64,000 nucleotides of DNA from Paragonimus westermani. Its lineage: Eukaryota; Platyhelminthes; Trematoda; Plagiorchiida; Troglotrematidae. The translations under genes were made by a program, and so were the position numbers. The notes under the pieces are model-generated. The model did no database searches and was not told the DNA's origin. It saw only the letters and a list, made by a program, of their open reading frames with translations. This document shows positions 47,703 through 60,400 of the stretch, one piece after another; the first letter of the stretch is position 1; each line of letters begins with the position of its first letter. The stretch spans positions 70,837-134,836 of the forward strand of contig QNGE01001285.1 of the NCBI GenBank assembly GCA_008508345.1, in the 5' to 3' direction.

Positions 47703-48030
47703 TGTAGTGAGGAGATACGGTCGCACCATACTACTCACACCACTATTCAGTAGCAGCGGTTCGAGATGATCGCGGATCGAGATAATCGCGTGATAAATAC
47801 GGCAGAGATACGGGATGGATCGTTGGAGGACAGAATGACATATGATGGCTTTCGCTACACGACGGAACTGATACATGGTGTCTAGAGCGACTGGAGTATC
47901 CTCAGAAGAGTATGGTGTGCAAATGAGTGTTTCCGTTTCTTGTCGTGCTCAGACGCTTAAGTAGTGTGTTGGTTTCTCCAATAAAGCAACCCTTGTGTCA
48001 TCCGCCTTTTGGATCCACAACACTAGTAAT
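47703..48030 (-). repeat. dispersed repeat, copy B
   Basis: Reverse complement of 21438-21760 over about 320 bases with scattered differences. The shared end (TGTAGTGAGG on the plus strand at 47703-47712) is sharp, while the other end fades near 48030. Neighbouring bases at the sharp end are unrelated between copies, so this is a true element boundary. Confidence 0.75.
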
Positions 48031-50464
48031 GCTGATATGACCGCCTTTGTCTTGATTTGGTCAGTTTAATCGGATTAATGATGGTGGCTGTTGGCTTCAA
48101 TGTGGTCGTCTTGATGTATTGCGAAATGACCAATTCATAAACCTATAGCTTTAGACATTGTGAACGAGCAGTTTGAAGTGGATTTTATCCATGAAGGGTG
48201 GAGAGATGTGAACAAGTTGTATAGAGAGTTGGCAAAACAAAGTTACATTTACAACGTAGTTGCTGATTAATCTGAATTATGAACTATGCGTACCTGATTT
48301 TTTGCAAATGCCCATCACACAGACGTTGAAGCTCGAAATTAACACATTCTCTGTTAGTTGATTATGCAGATCAGAACAGATCTCAACAGCGCCAACAGAA
48401 AAGGTACGGTATATTTTAAGCTTTCACTTGGTATTATAATTTCTAAAACTAAAATGGAATTGCGTCAGTAGTAGACGGAAAAACTAACTCGCAAATTAAC
48501 TGTCACATACAACTGCCCATGTTCTTCACATGGCTCTTTGAGTATGTTATTTCTTTCCCACTATAATAAACTAACAATGATATCTTATTTATCTTAGACA
48601 GCTATGCGTGTTATTTTTGCAAAACAAAACCCTGGGAGAGCTCAAAACATATTGACGTTTCACAGTGGGGGCAGGGCAGTACAGACTCCTACGGACCACC
48701 CGACTCTGCTTCTATTGAGGACCAAGAAGTTGGGTGTGTTCACAGAAGTTAGGAAAAGGAATCACCTCCACTTGGGTGTAGCTCGTTTTTTCTTGAGTAA
48801 TTAAAATTTTAAAACGTTTATCTTTGCTATAAATTGTAGTTCCCCGAGAGAGTGTTGTTTTTTTTCCAAAATTGAGAGTTGTTTCTTTATAAAGTGATGG
48901 ACCAGTGTGAAATGTCGATGGGCTCTTTTTAGACAAAAAGACGATCGTTTTGTAGAGGACGTAAAAAGATCGTTGCAAGAATATTCCAGTGCACATGGCA
49001 GGTTTGCCTGATAGAACAGACACAAGAACTTGAGCGGAATTCGAAAACTAGTCACTCAATTCACATAAAGACAAGTGCCGATGGATGTGTAGGTGCTAAC
49101 GGAAGAAACTTAACCACGTACTTCAGACACATCAGAAATAATATGGAGGCCTGGAAAAAGCTATGAATCAAGGAACTTTTGTCAGAACGGATTCGTGGTT
49201 GGAATGTAAAGTTCAACTGATTCATATTGAGCACGCTTAAACTTCCATCTCTGATGATCACGAAACCGGTTACTCACGTGTCTTCGTGTGAACCGCAGCT
49301 CAACCTACAGGGCTATAAAACTTCGGAGTAATTCGAGATCGACATGATTTGCTGGGACACTTACGACTAGCCGTAGGAAATCGAACCTTACGCTTAAGGT
49401 AACAACGTCTTAAGTTTCAGACTTCCGTGGACCTACTAGTTTGGCGTAGACATTTATCATCTTGTCGGCTTTTCATCTTTGCTTAAGTTGGTCTACTGAA
49501 CTCTCAGAGTTATTCCCGGTTGTTTCTGTTCAATAGTAAGGAGTCACCAAGGGAAGTTGACTTCTGCCAATTTGGTTATGTCTGAACGACAGAATATCAA
49601 TGCAGTATAATAGAGTAATAAGCTTAATTGAATTGTTAATCCGTGGTTTGTTGTATGCAAGCAACATTGAGCTAAAAATTGATCCTAACTGGCGTCAGTG
49701 AGGTTTGGCTTTGTATTATGCTACCCCTTAAAATTTTTGGTTTTCGACAGTCCTCAGATAGACGTGATGTAACACTGGATTTTGCAAGATGAATAGAAAT
49801 CTAGGCTACACAACATTCCATTGATCGTCAGGTTGCCGTCTGAACAGACATCTAAATAAGTACACGGCTCGAACTGCTCTTTCCGCAGCCAAATTATCAA
49901 GCCCAAACATTGGCCGGTGGTTGATTCTTCAGTCAGATCCCTCAGTCGTTTTGATAAGACAATCAATATCTGTCTCGTTAAGTTACCTATCGGGAGTTTT
50001 TTTTCACTGCAAATGAAGGCAACTACAATGTGACATTAGGCGTAATCACTGATTAAATCAAGCTCATCCTAATTTGTTTCAAAACGTGAAATCCTATGGG
50101 TGTTTTAAACGTGTGCAGGATCTTTTCTATCATGCCAACTTTGTTGTATCTATTGTCAAATTCACCTAGACATTTTAGAAACAGTCTAGCTTTTAATGCG
50201 TTTGGCGTGACCAGTACGCTATTAACGTCAAAACCACTTATGAATTGGTTTCTCTTGTTTTCGGGTAAAAGTATCCGTTAGGAAAACCTACAGTTTACTT
50301 CACTTCAGTTGAAGTTTATGTGACGTTGCCTCTGGTACCCAGTTGGAATTTTATTACTGATCACCTTGAGAAAGTGGCAGAGATTCAACAGTCTTTAGAA
50401 CGTTTGAGGGTGGAACTACTAGGTTGCAGCTCAGCTAATCTAATCTTTTTGTAAACTGCCATGG
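48031..50464. other. presumed intron of the minus-strand gene
   Basis: No exon or known repeat could be supported. Overlapping minus-strand frames at 48712-49055 are of low complexity. Confidence 0.3.
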
Positions 50465-50690
50465 AAACTGGCACTTAGACAAGCATGTTTTGTAAGGCTG
50501 AATACGCAGACGATCGGTCGCCAATTTGCATCTGGATCCAGGAAGGCTATCAAACTTATTGAGAATCTCTTTCGGGAATCTTCCCTGGGGGAATTTAAAG
50601 CGATTCGTTTCCTCGATGAACTTGAATAAGTCAATGCGAAGACGTAGATCATAGGGTGTTCTCCGGAATAACCTTTCGTACAACCGGACC
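50465..50690 (-). repeat. left arm of a second inverted repeat
   Basis: The minus strand shares about 170 bases with plus-strand 51040-51205, including CTTCGCATTGACTTATTCAA, GTTCATCGAGGAAA and TTCCTGG-TCCAGATGCAAATT. An 85-codon frame crosses this arm (LRIDLFKFIEETNRFKFPQG). Differences between the arms change most codons they touch, so there is no sign of selection for protein. Confidence 0.75.
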
Positions 50691-51019
50691 ACACAAGAAC
50701 GGCTAAATGATTCTACACGTTAAGATAAAGTTCCATAGGGTGGGCGTCAGAGCATGGTGGATTAGACAGACAGATACGGAAATGGAAGTTGAAAATATGA
50801 AAACGCCGACTATCAAGATAGCGGCAATGTCAACACAAATTGCTTTTGAACACCGAGGGGGAATTCTGATACTAGATAGCCAAAGCCTCAGTAAACTAGA
50901 CTGCGCGTTTTCGGTGGCTTCGAAAAATCACAGAGAATGTGTCACAAACCTCGACTCTGTGTCCAGTTTTGATTGTTTTGCCATTGGTTTAGAATTAGTC
51001 TGATCCGATTGTAGGAACT

Positions 51020-51210
51020 GTTATTTCAGAGGACATCCCATGATCGAAGTCTTCGCATTGACTTATTCAAGTTCATCGAGGAAAAGAATCGTTTTAAATT
51101 CCCCCAGCGAAGATTCCCGAAAGAGACCCTCATTAGGCTTGATAGCCTTCCTGGTTCCAGATGCAAATTGGCGACTGAACATCTGCGTATTCAGCATCAC
51201 GCAAACAAAA
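51020..51210 (+). repeat. right arm of a second inverted repeat
   Basis: Inverted partner of 50465-50690 across a spacer of about 330 bases. In the equivalent frame it reads LRIDLFKFIEEKNRFKFPQR. The layout resembles the Penelope-associated pair at 9785-10720, but the arm sequences are unrelated as far as I can see. Confidence 0.75.
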
Positions 51211-52059
51211 GCAAACAAAAACGAGACACCTGATTGGTTGATCGTCTGCTTCGGCTGACCGATCAGGTCGTCACTGTAGGCAGCTGTAACTAACCCTGAG
51301 CGTAGGGTTTTAGGACTTCAAAGGTCAACAGGAGGTCGACTGAGGCATCTACTGCAGCTGTGCTTGCACAATCCCAGCTAGCGCGCTGAAAGTGATAACT
51401 TCTGTCGGCATCTGTCGGTCGAGTTCAAATCAAGCCGCCACTGGTGGAATGTCAAAGTGACGTGTAGTTTACATAAGGTATATTAGATGCCCTGCTGAAC
51501 AGTTGTTGATGCCTTAGTCACATGCATATTTGACAGACGACCTCATTTCTTTTCGAACTGAATTTTATACCTTTCGGGCTACGAAGAGGTCATAAAGAGG
51601 TGAACACTGTCATTTGCAACCCATGTAAATCGTAGTTGATGGGTTGTAGTCCGTTATACCTTCGATCCGGATCAACGAATGGTAACCGATAAAATTTGTG
51701 GATAGCAGTGTTTACCGTCTGTAACAACAGCTTTCAAATATTTCACTTTTTCAAGTACTATGTCAGTTACGTCCTCAGGATTCAGTTTGGGACAGTATTG
51801 TGAGTTACTAGGTAGCGGACTCTAAGAAACTATCGGTGTTTTCTTCTTGGATGGATATCCTTTGAACGAACCGCAAGAGCTTTTACAAAGTTACATGTTT
51901 TACAATTCTTACATACCCATATGGATGGCTTCACATTGAACATCACCCAAATTTGATCGCAGCCTGCGCATTCAGACAAACGCTCCAGCTAACCTACTTC
52001 AAAGGGAAGCAAGAGATTCCAATTTCCCTCCTATTAGAGTCCACCGGCCTTGCATATTC
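51211..52059. other. presumed intron of the minus-strand gene
   Basis: No exon or repeat was recognised. Confidence 0.3.
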
Positions 52060-52190
52060 TTTTCAGGTTTGGAGTTTGCACTCTGACTGGTGCTTGCTAG
52101 ACTAGTGTGTTAACCACAACGCCAACAACCTCACAGTATGTATCACTGGATTATCGAATCCAAACGCTGAACCACAATCTTTTGTGAATA
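52060..52190 (-). repeat. tRNA-derived SINE-like unit, copy 3
   Basis: The minus strand reads GGCGTTGTGGTTAACACACT followed by AGTCTAGCAAGCACC and GAGTGCAAACTCC. The TGGTTAACACA box A region matches the units at 41325 and 42425, and GCAAACTCC sits where box B is expected. Confidence 0.45.
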
Positions 52191-52421
52191 GTGTTCAGCC
52201 TGCCCGATCATTTCGAAAGGAGAATAAACGGGATCGCTCTGGTGTATCTGGTCAACAACCCCGTGATCAGGACTTCTTAGTCAGGTTGAAGTTATTATCT
52301 TCATTAAACCAACTGAGAGTGGTTTGAGTCAGTTCGGGGATTTAGGTTAGTTCAAATATGGGAGAGTACTTGTTTTCTTACCCACCATTACAAATATTCC
52401 CACGGTCTCAAAACTTTTTAC

Positions 52422-53797
52422 GGGCAACCTCTGGTGCACTGACTTTGAAGTGATCATGGTTAAACGAGTCATTTTTGAAGAAATCAATTAAACTGATAAT
52501 TAAATTTAGGAAACTCAAGCGACAGACTGCTCCAGTAAAAGAGTTTTTAATGGGACCATACTTCACCATTTCATTACAGATGGGTTGCTGAAGTTGCAAG
52601 TCACTGCAGTCGGTAAATCACAATAAGAAAAACCGGTAGGCTTAACAAATGTGTTTGTAACTTTCGGATGAGTTGTTCAATGAAAGTCAAGTTTAATTCA
52701 GAAAAACCACCCAAGTACGCTTTCTGTCCCGAATGAATGATGTGAACCGAAGAGATAACAAGCAGGAACCGGAAGTCAAACACAACGTAGGGGCAAAGAA
52801 AAGCTGTCCAGCGCAACGTTGCAGAACAACACAAGGAATATATTCTTCCCATCTGTACTGTATATGGGTTGGTTAGATAGCTTGTTGAGTCCATAGCTTA
52901 GGTTTGAAAAGACGTTATTAACGGCACCTTAATGTGAACTTATGATAAATCTAAGATGTTTACACAGTTTATCATAAGTTTGTCAGTCTCTTGGGATAAT
53001 TCTTTATTCACATGTCACTACAGCGTTTGACTTCAGTGAAAGTCATTCTGACGAGTGTGTAGTCATTATCGTCTCTAATTCACCTATCATTCGTTCACCT
53101 TTTTGGTAGTCAACGAACAAAGAATCGTAGCGTAACTGATGACAGTCGTCAGGGTTTTCAAGTTGACCCAGTGGTAGCTTGAATGGAGTATTATAATAAT
53201 GCGTTCCGATAAAATTTTCTACTATTCATCGCAAGATTTGTTGATGATAACAGTTATTTGCTTCGCATGCTCACGTTTAACAAGGGATGTAAACTTCGAT
53301 CCACGGGATAATGAGGGCAAGCTTTTTACCTCAAACAGTAGCTATCCAGAAATCCAAGTCACGCCCAATTAAACTTTCATCTGAAGACGTTTTTGCATCA
53401 ACTATCAGGGCAGAATGAATTATTCCTAGTGATTATACTTAGTTATATCTAGTAGGCATTGAATTTCAATTAAGTGCAATAGTTGAATAATCTGCAGAAA
53501 TACAGGATCACTCGTGACTATCGCTCGACTACTTAATGTTTGACGCTGGCACATGAAAGTATGCATATACGTGATTCAGAGACTGAGCTTTTCATTATCC
53601 CGAATGTTTCAGATTAATCAAGTGAGTATCCGAACGAGTCATTGGAACAATTCATCAACAGAGAGTTTACGTACGTCAACAAATTATACGGCCGTTGAGA
53701 AACAATACAAGCAACGAACGAATTGGTAGATCCGTCAGCTCTCCAGCCAAGTACATTATCCTGGTTTGAAAACAAGCACAGGAATTTCGCCACTAAC
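52422..53797 (-). CDS. three phase-linked exons of the minus-strand helical-repeat gene
   Basis: Exons on the minus strand are 53797-53671 (phase 2 in, 0 out), 52857-52748 (0 in, 2 out) and 52603-52422 (2 in, 1 out). Acceptors are strong (GGATTTTATTCAG, CCCATATACAG, TTTACCGACTGCAG). Donors are TAC|GTAAAC, a weak CTTCG|GTTCAC, and CCC|GTAAAA. Pieces: LVAKFLCLFSNQDNVLGW, ACIVSQRPYNLLTY; YRWEEYIPCVVLQRCAGQLF; DLQLQQPICNEMVKYGPIKN, RLSFLNLIISLIDFF, NHDHFKVSAPEVA. Repeated leucine-rich helices suggest an alpha-solenoid. The exons at 57467, 46317, 44079 and perhaps 43377 would belong to the same gene. The middle exon rests on a poor donor. No family is recognised. Confidence 0.45.
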
Positions 53798-56700
53798 CTG
53801 AATAAAATCCAGCATTTGTACATTTTTCACAAGTTAATAGGGTTTACAGAAATCCCTTACCCAAAGAGATCACAACAATCCATGTATATTTATGTTAGGA
53901 TAAACTCTACGGCCGAAACCTAGTTTACATCAGGAAGAATCCGCATCTCAACCGTCAGAGAAAAATCGCATTAAACCAGCTAGAATTGAACAAATTCCCC
54001 GTTCATGGTTATCGTTGTAAGTTATGAAATGACATTCGTAAAGCCTCTCTACACATATTTTAGATAAAAATGGTATTATCACCCAATGGATTCTAACTTG
54101 AAACCAGAGTACCAATTGACAAGGGAACTGTGTAAACGTATTCGATTTACGTTTAGGACTTGTTCGTGCTGGAGTCTACCGTTTAATTCTGTGGTTACCG
54201 AGTCTCTGTTGGAGAGGGTAATAATCTTATATGACGTATGCATTCTGTGCACAAAATTTTCATTTCAATAAATTTTGAAAGGTATTCACATGTATATAAC
54301 CTTCAGAAAACCGCCTGTTTGTACCTTAGTTTTGACTGAATGATTTCGACATATGAGGTCTTACCCTGCATGCGCTCTAAAAACAACTGTGTTTCACATC
54401 CCACATGTATGTGAACCGTCCGAAACAACCTATTCTGCTGCCAGTACATAGAATAAAATATTTGCAGGTATTCCTCTTCAAATTATAAAGACCTTTTGCA
54501 ATCCACATTATTCACCACAAAAACAAGTTTACCATGTAAAACAATTTGACCCCTGCTGGGCAGGCAGATTTTATCTAATGCACTTCACAGATACCAGATT
54601 GCATAATTATCACTTAAATGCGCGCAAACTTTTGTTGTTTAACTCATCAGTAGGCAGACAGGGTGCCCAGGTAAATTAAACTGATTAATTCTCAACTTCT
54701 GAAAGTGAATTTTAAAGCCACCATTTTCAATTCACAGTCGGATGTGTACTGTGAACCAGATCAAGAGTATTTTCCACTTTGGTGGTAATCCGCATTGAAC
54801 TTCTCAGCAGGAATCCCGGCGTACTGTCAGTCTTAATCACAAAGTAATTTGCGTACAAGCGGAAACAGTAGGACATCCCTAAAATGTGTGGACTGGATTG
54901 CAGAGGGGGGGGTAAGTACGCATTATGGAGCTCGTCCAGAACCACATTTATTCACATACAATCGAAACGCCGCGAAGTGCACATTCTTGGAAAAAAAGCA
55001 GCAAGTTGTTCAACGGAGGTGGGATGTCAAATGACGCTGTCCAGTACGGTCGTTTTTTGATTTTTTTTTGGATGGATTACAAGTGTGGAATTGCATTCGT
55101 GTCTATCATTTGGAAGTAGATGAACCAAACTTGATCGAATGGTTCTATATGGTTTTTCACTTGAATGTGTTATAAGGTGAAATTGACACTTATTTTGATT
55201 TGGAGTCATTCTCATTTGTTTATGTATAATTTATACGCAACACATCTGAATCTATCTGTCTGCGCATTTCTTCCGTTAGTGTGCTTCAAGCTACAATGAC
55301 CCTAATTTAACTAGAAGTGATTAAAATCTTAAAGCGATGAATCACACTTATCGACGTGGCCGATGAGACAGATGATATCGTACGAAGGATAGCTAGAGTG
55401 AAAAGTGAGGAGCTCAACATCAACAGTCGCTCAGTATACTGGTGACAAGTGGAAATATTAATCCATTTAACTCGTCCACCTTACTGGCGTACAATGCTTG
55501 TTTGACATTGTTAACAATCGCAAGGGAAATATACTGATCATCTAATGTCAATCGTCTTTATACACGTGAGTTTAACTTGAGTCACTTGATTGTCACAGGG
55601 TTAAACGACTGCTTTTGCCCGTTGTTCGCTAAGAGTGTAATGTGTTAACGCGGAACCGGCAAGGTGCGATTCCTGCTCCTACAGTTGTTAGTGTGTCGTT
55701 GGTGTTAATCGCTAGGTTTGCGTACACTGAGAGCTTTTTCAGACCTAGCGGAATGTGTGAAAATGCAAGATATCGTAAACATCATACTCGGTTTGCGTTT
55801 GCCAGACTACGCAATCCATCTTCTTATATTGGGGCAAACGTAAAATGCGGCAGCATGAGCAGGTCCGTTTTATGGCAGCGACAGCTGATCTATTCCCACA
55901 TCTACTGAATATGTTTTCGATCATCGGAATCTTTGGGACCTAGGCAGTGTGTGCCAGAACATCACGAGGAAAACAACGAGATTCACCACGTGCCTTGGGA
56001 ATAGTTTTGGACGTCGTCTGTCGATCATTTGGCCTACTGGTCTTACCTGACGATTCCTGCTGGCTCAGGCATGTCTTACAAATGTCAATTCACAGTTTGC
56101 TGCTATGTGTTTTATTCGCGGAGGATGATTCGAGGTGAAAGTGGCGGCCAGGTAGTCACTGTATCATTCATGGTTTGTGTAAGGTGGTGTTACGATTGAG
56201 ATTAAATTTGATACGAAGTTCCAGCCTTCTTGGCTGCTTGACCTCCAAACAAACAAGCATCCACCACAGCCCCACAAGTGGTTTAAAAGGGTCCTTGCAA
56301 AAACATATTTGGTGGTAGTAGCTGATGGCCACTGGGGTCAACTGGTTACACGAATGTCTGGTTGAGACACTGTCTAGTGTTACTAAACACAAACGATTGG
56401 CGGCCGCGTTGCATATTTGTGGGTGCCGCTGTAACTTCAAACTTATTTCTCTCCTTGAATACCTAACATTTTTATCCCTAGGTAACTCACAGTTGTTTCT
56501 CAATTTTTATGGTAATTTCGCCATTCTGTACAATCAAGTACTGTTGAGTACGTACGGGTGTATATGGAGAGCCTGTATTCAACATTCGATTGGTGAGATA
56601 AAGCGAACCGTTGAAATCATGATAGATTTTTCGCTTGTCGGTTAAAAAACATGTTTTCAATAAATATCGTTGAAGTACCTGATTGTTACACGAGCTAACG

Positions 56701-57466
56701 ATAATATGTGATAAAGCAGGCACGACGGTCCAGTGGTGTTAGGTTTGCTAAGGTCAGCTTATGCCAAAAAAAACTTCAATCAACTGCATTTATAAGATAA
56801 TAGTTTATCTTTGTCTGTGCTCGAAATGTCGTGAGAGACGTTTACGCAAGAACAACAGACGACTTTGCATCGTCTAACGGTTGTACAGTTTCATTACTCC
56901 ATCAGACCGTCAGGATGAATCAGTTTCACACAGTCCATAATTTAGGGCAACATAAGACTCCACGGTATGCATTGCTCGCTGGTCATCATCCGAACGTCTT
57001 CTTCACCAAACAAACCGCAGTGAACGAAGTTTAGTGTAGTACACTAGATCGAATAAATTTTAACGCAGTCTTAATGTAAGCGGACAACTAGATGGCTTTC
57101 TTGAGGAAAATCCCAGTATAAGCTTAATGGTATGCGACTGCCACTTTTTACTTGTCTGCTGGCCTAGTATTCACTGAGCCACGAGGTTGTTACATCTTAC
57201 TGGCATACCAACCTTATTATTCACTAATAATGTGAGTAAAACGTTGGTCAAGCACGACCAGTGTTAGATGCCTCTTTCAGACGTCAGTGTTGCTTGTTTC
57301 ACGAAGTGGTTACGAACGATAAGTCCTCATTGACCTTGACTATGATTCTGTCTTCTAGGAACTGGATGTTCGGGCTTGCCTCGCTATAGTCATCTACTTC
57401 TATACCATGCAACGTTTAGACGTTGAGCTTATACATGATATCCCCAAGTCTCAAGTAGATGATTAC
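53798..57466. other. presumed introns of the minus-strand gene
   Basis: A minus-strand acceptor at about 54898 (CACACATTTTAG) opens into frames that could form another exon, but frame and donor are ambiguous. An eight-G run lies at 54905. No repeat family was recognised. Confidence 0.3.
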
Positions 57467-57625
57467 TGTTAATATCAGGACTGTTATCTGGGAAAGCGTA
57501 GAAGCCAATGGACCTAAACGAATCAATAAGCTTAATCAGTGCGAGGCCGTCAGTCCTAGAGGTAACCTCGCAATTTAAATCTTTGACAATATTTTCGTAG
57601 ACCGCAGAAGCAGTGTCTCTAAACA
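57467..57625 (-). CDS. possible upstream exon of the minus-strand helical-repeat gene
   Basis: A 159-base exon (phase 1 in and out) lies between acceptor CCTCATTCCCCAG and donor TTAACA|GTAATC on the minus strand. It reads FRDTASAVYENIVKDLNCEV, TSRTDGLALIKLIDSFRSIG and FYAFPDNSPDIN. The two helices and charge pattern match the style of the exons at 53797-52422. Its phase does not join directly to 53797, so at least one exon between them would be needed. Confidence 0.35.
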
Positions 57626-57680
57626 CTGGGGAATGAGGTCATCCATCATATGCCGCTTGTGACCGTTGTACACAGATTAA

Positions 57681-60400
57681 ATGAGATCTTTTCATGTGCT
57701 TTGGTCCCGTGCAAACAAAGACACTTCCCAAATGACGTGTGTCCATCCCGTCGGTTTGCCTGCAACTCATGATTGCTACTATGCATTAGTGGGGTTCAGG
57801 AACTGCTCCGATGACGATTGTTACACAGAAACTATGACGTTCACGATGGCATGCAGCTTGCATCCTCGGTTTGAACGTTTGATAAGTTAACCATACAGGT
57901 TGCTGGCGACTGAGATTCACCTCTCCATAAGTCTAAGCACATCGTCAAACAGAGGATTTTACACATTGTTCAAAAACGAATCGGCTACCTCCGCTGACTT
58001 TGCTTGCATGGGATGGTGAAATCTATCATCAGCTCAGATGGACAACTCAGCTGATACAGCGTCCACTAACGTCATTCATCTAAGTGGCTAAACGTCACAC
58101 TCAAAAGCTGTTCTACCTGAGCGTAGGACAGTCAACTACATCGTTTGTGGCAATCTGAAATGTTTCACAAGGCCGTCCAATTCGTTGCATCACTATTTAC
58201 GTGTTTTGAGTGAACTCTACCTAGTCCGCCATTAAAATAAATGTAGAACAGCATTTTCTTAACACGAATTTTAATAGAACAGGCATGTCTGTGAAGATTA
58301 TCAGGTGCGTACTCCAGAACAAGAGATTATGAGGCAGATGAAAAGGGGCAAACGTAAAACTCAACGTACAAGAAACATACGGTGGAGCTGTTTTCTAATA
58401 AGTCATTGATATCGTTATTGTGGCAGAATAGCCTATTGAAAGGTTCTGGTTCTATTTCGTTAAACTCACACTGACAAATAAGTTGTGTGCGTGTTCTTAT
58501 GTACAGCGTTCATATCCGTAGGCATTTGGACTGTATAAGGTGCAAGCAGAAATTACATTCCAACCCTTTTTAACCGTGGGCTCTTCAGTCTCAATATGCG
58601 GACGTTTTACTCTGTGAACTATGAACGGAGACTGCCTGAAGAGACCTAGAAGTATCGTAGGCATAGGAAACGACAGAGAGCCAACGCTGCTTGAGCGCGT
58701 TCCTGTGGTGACTGACAGACCTCTAGATTAAGAATTACTGCGCACGGGTTGAACTGACTGCGGAATATTGGAAACATTTGGGGACGTTCTAATATCATTG
58801 TTTACCAAGTTAGTCTAAGAGTGAACAGCAGGGATCTGGAGGCGGAAGACATCCGGCACAAGCAAAGATGCAGAAGATAGTCAGCGGTGCTGTTGTTCTC
58901 GGAAGTATGCCAGATGACTGGTATCTATGAGGGGGTAGCCGCCTGGCACGAACATTAGAATCAGTTTAATCGGACACTGCGACGACCCAGGGGGCTATCT
59001 TTAACTAGCTGACGCTATGTGCCCTGTATACAAAAGTTATCCTGCATGAAGCAAATACAGTAATTCTGTATTCTTAGATTGGCTAGGTCGTTCCGACGTG
59101 CTAAAAATTAACGCTTTTGTTAACCGTCATCAATAGATTTTACAACATACAAAAATTTGATAGTAGTTCGTTTTACTCATAACAACTGTTTCATCATGGC
59201 TGAGTTCAGTCAGCGTCATACCTCCAAGGAGCTTACACATACGTTTTTCGACTGGATATCAGAAGGGTGGTCCTGACATTGTTTCACTGGATCAGAGGAT
59301 GGAAATCCTCTGAGTTCTTACCTTGCTGATTTTTTTTATTGGCAGCAAGTATGGCTATTCATACTGCTACCTACTGAGAACAAATTGGTTTGATTCTGTC
59401 ATCCCTGTTCGTGGTTCGTTGCACATTTAGACACAAATATTTAGATATCCCCTTCTTATTCCACCAGTCTGCTTTCAACCCGAGGCCATGTGGATTTATT
59501 TTGGCATTAATCAGCTAGCCGGTTGTTTCAATTCATGTCTTGAAAGCAACACTCCTGAAAGTATCTATTTGGTATGTGTAGTTTGTTTCAAACCGAAGAA
59601 ATTCTTAGTTCTTTTTAGCGAATCGCGCAGTCGTCGAAGTCAAACGGTGAGCCTAACGTTTGCATCTTATTGATAACTACACACGGTGAGAGGAAAGCTT
59701 TCATTAAAATAATGAGAATACGTTTACATATGAAAAGGCGTGTGAGCTGGAAACAAAAATCGCTGGGCAGTAAGTCGGTGGATTTCACAGGTCGGTTTTG
59801 TTCGAATTAATGAGAAATGAAACTGTATGCAAAGAAACCTAAAAAAAGCAAAAATTGATTGATTCTGACAGAAAAAGCATGTCAGAAGGGAATAGTTTCG
59901 TGTGTTTTTATGACATATTATCTTTGTCGTGAAGAGTACATTTCTACTATGCTTCTGATACCGCCGAACTATTTAAACTGGAAGTCCAACCCTAGGTAAA
60001 TACAGGGAGTTAAGAATGATCATAGATCATGACAACACAACGGTGCTTATTTGTTTTCCTAGTTTCATTCGTTTTTTTAATTAGACTGATCACTGTAACA
60101 ACTTTTTTATTTGAAAAGTTAGCCACGCCTATTTTTTTCATTACAAAATCATTAATTGCCTTCAGAAAAATCTTGATTGACTTGAGGTAATCGAACGAAG
60201 ACTGAGTCACTGTTACAGGTTAAAACGGAAACTACTTAGAATTTAGTGTGCGAATATTCCACCGTTTTTGTTTACAAGTTATGGTTGCGCATGAACATCA
60301 CAAAATAAACGATATTGCAGTTAAGCACCATTTTATTGGGAACAGTGTGGATTCGTGAAAAAATGAGAATGACATATCGACTCACGCAAAATTAAACAAC
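57681..60400. other. mostly non-coding DNA
   Basis: An ATG-started plus-strand frame at 57681-57890 (69 codons, six cysteines) has no recognisable family and is not called. No repeats were recognised in the remainder. Confidence 0.35.
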
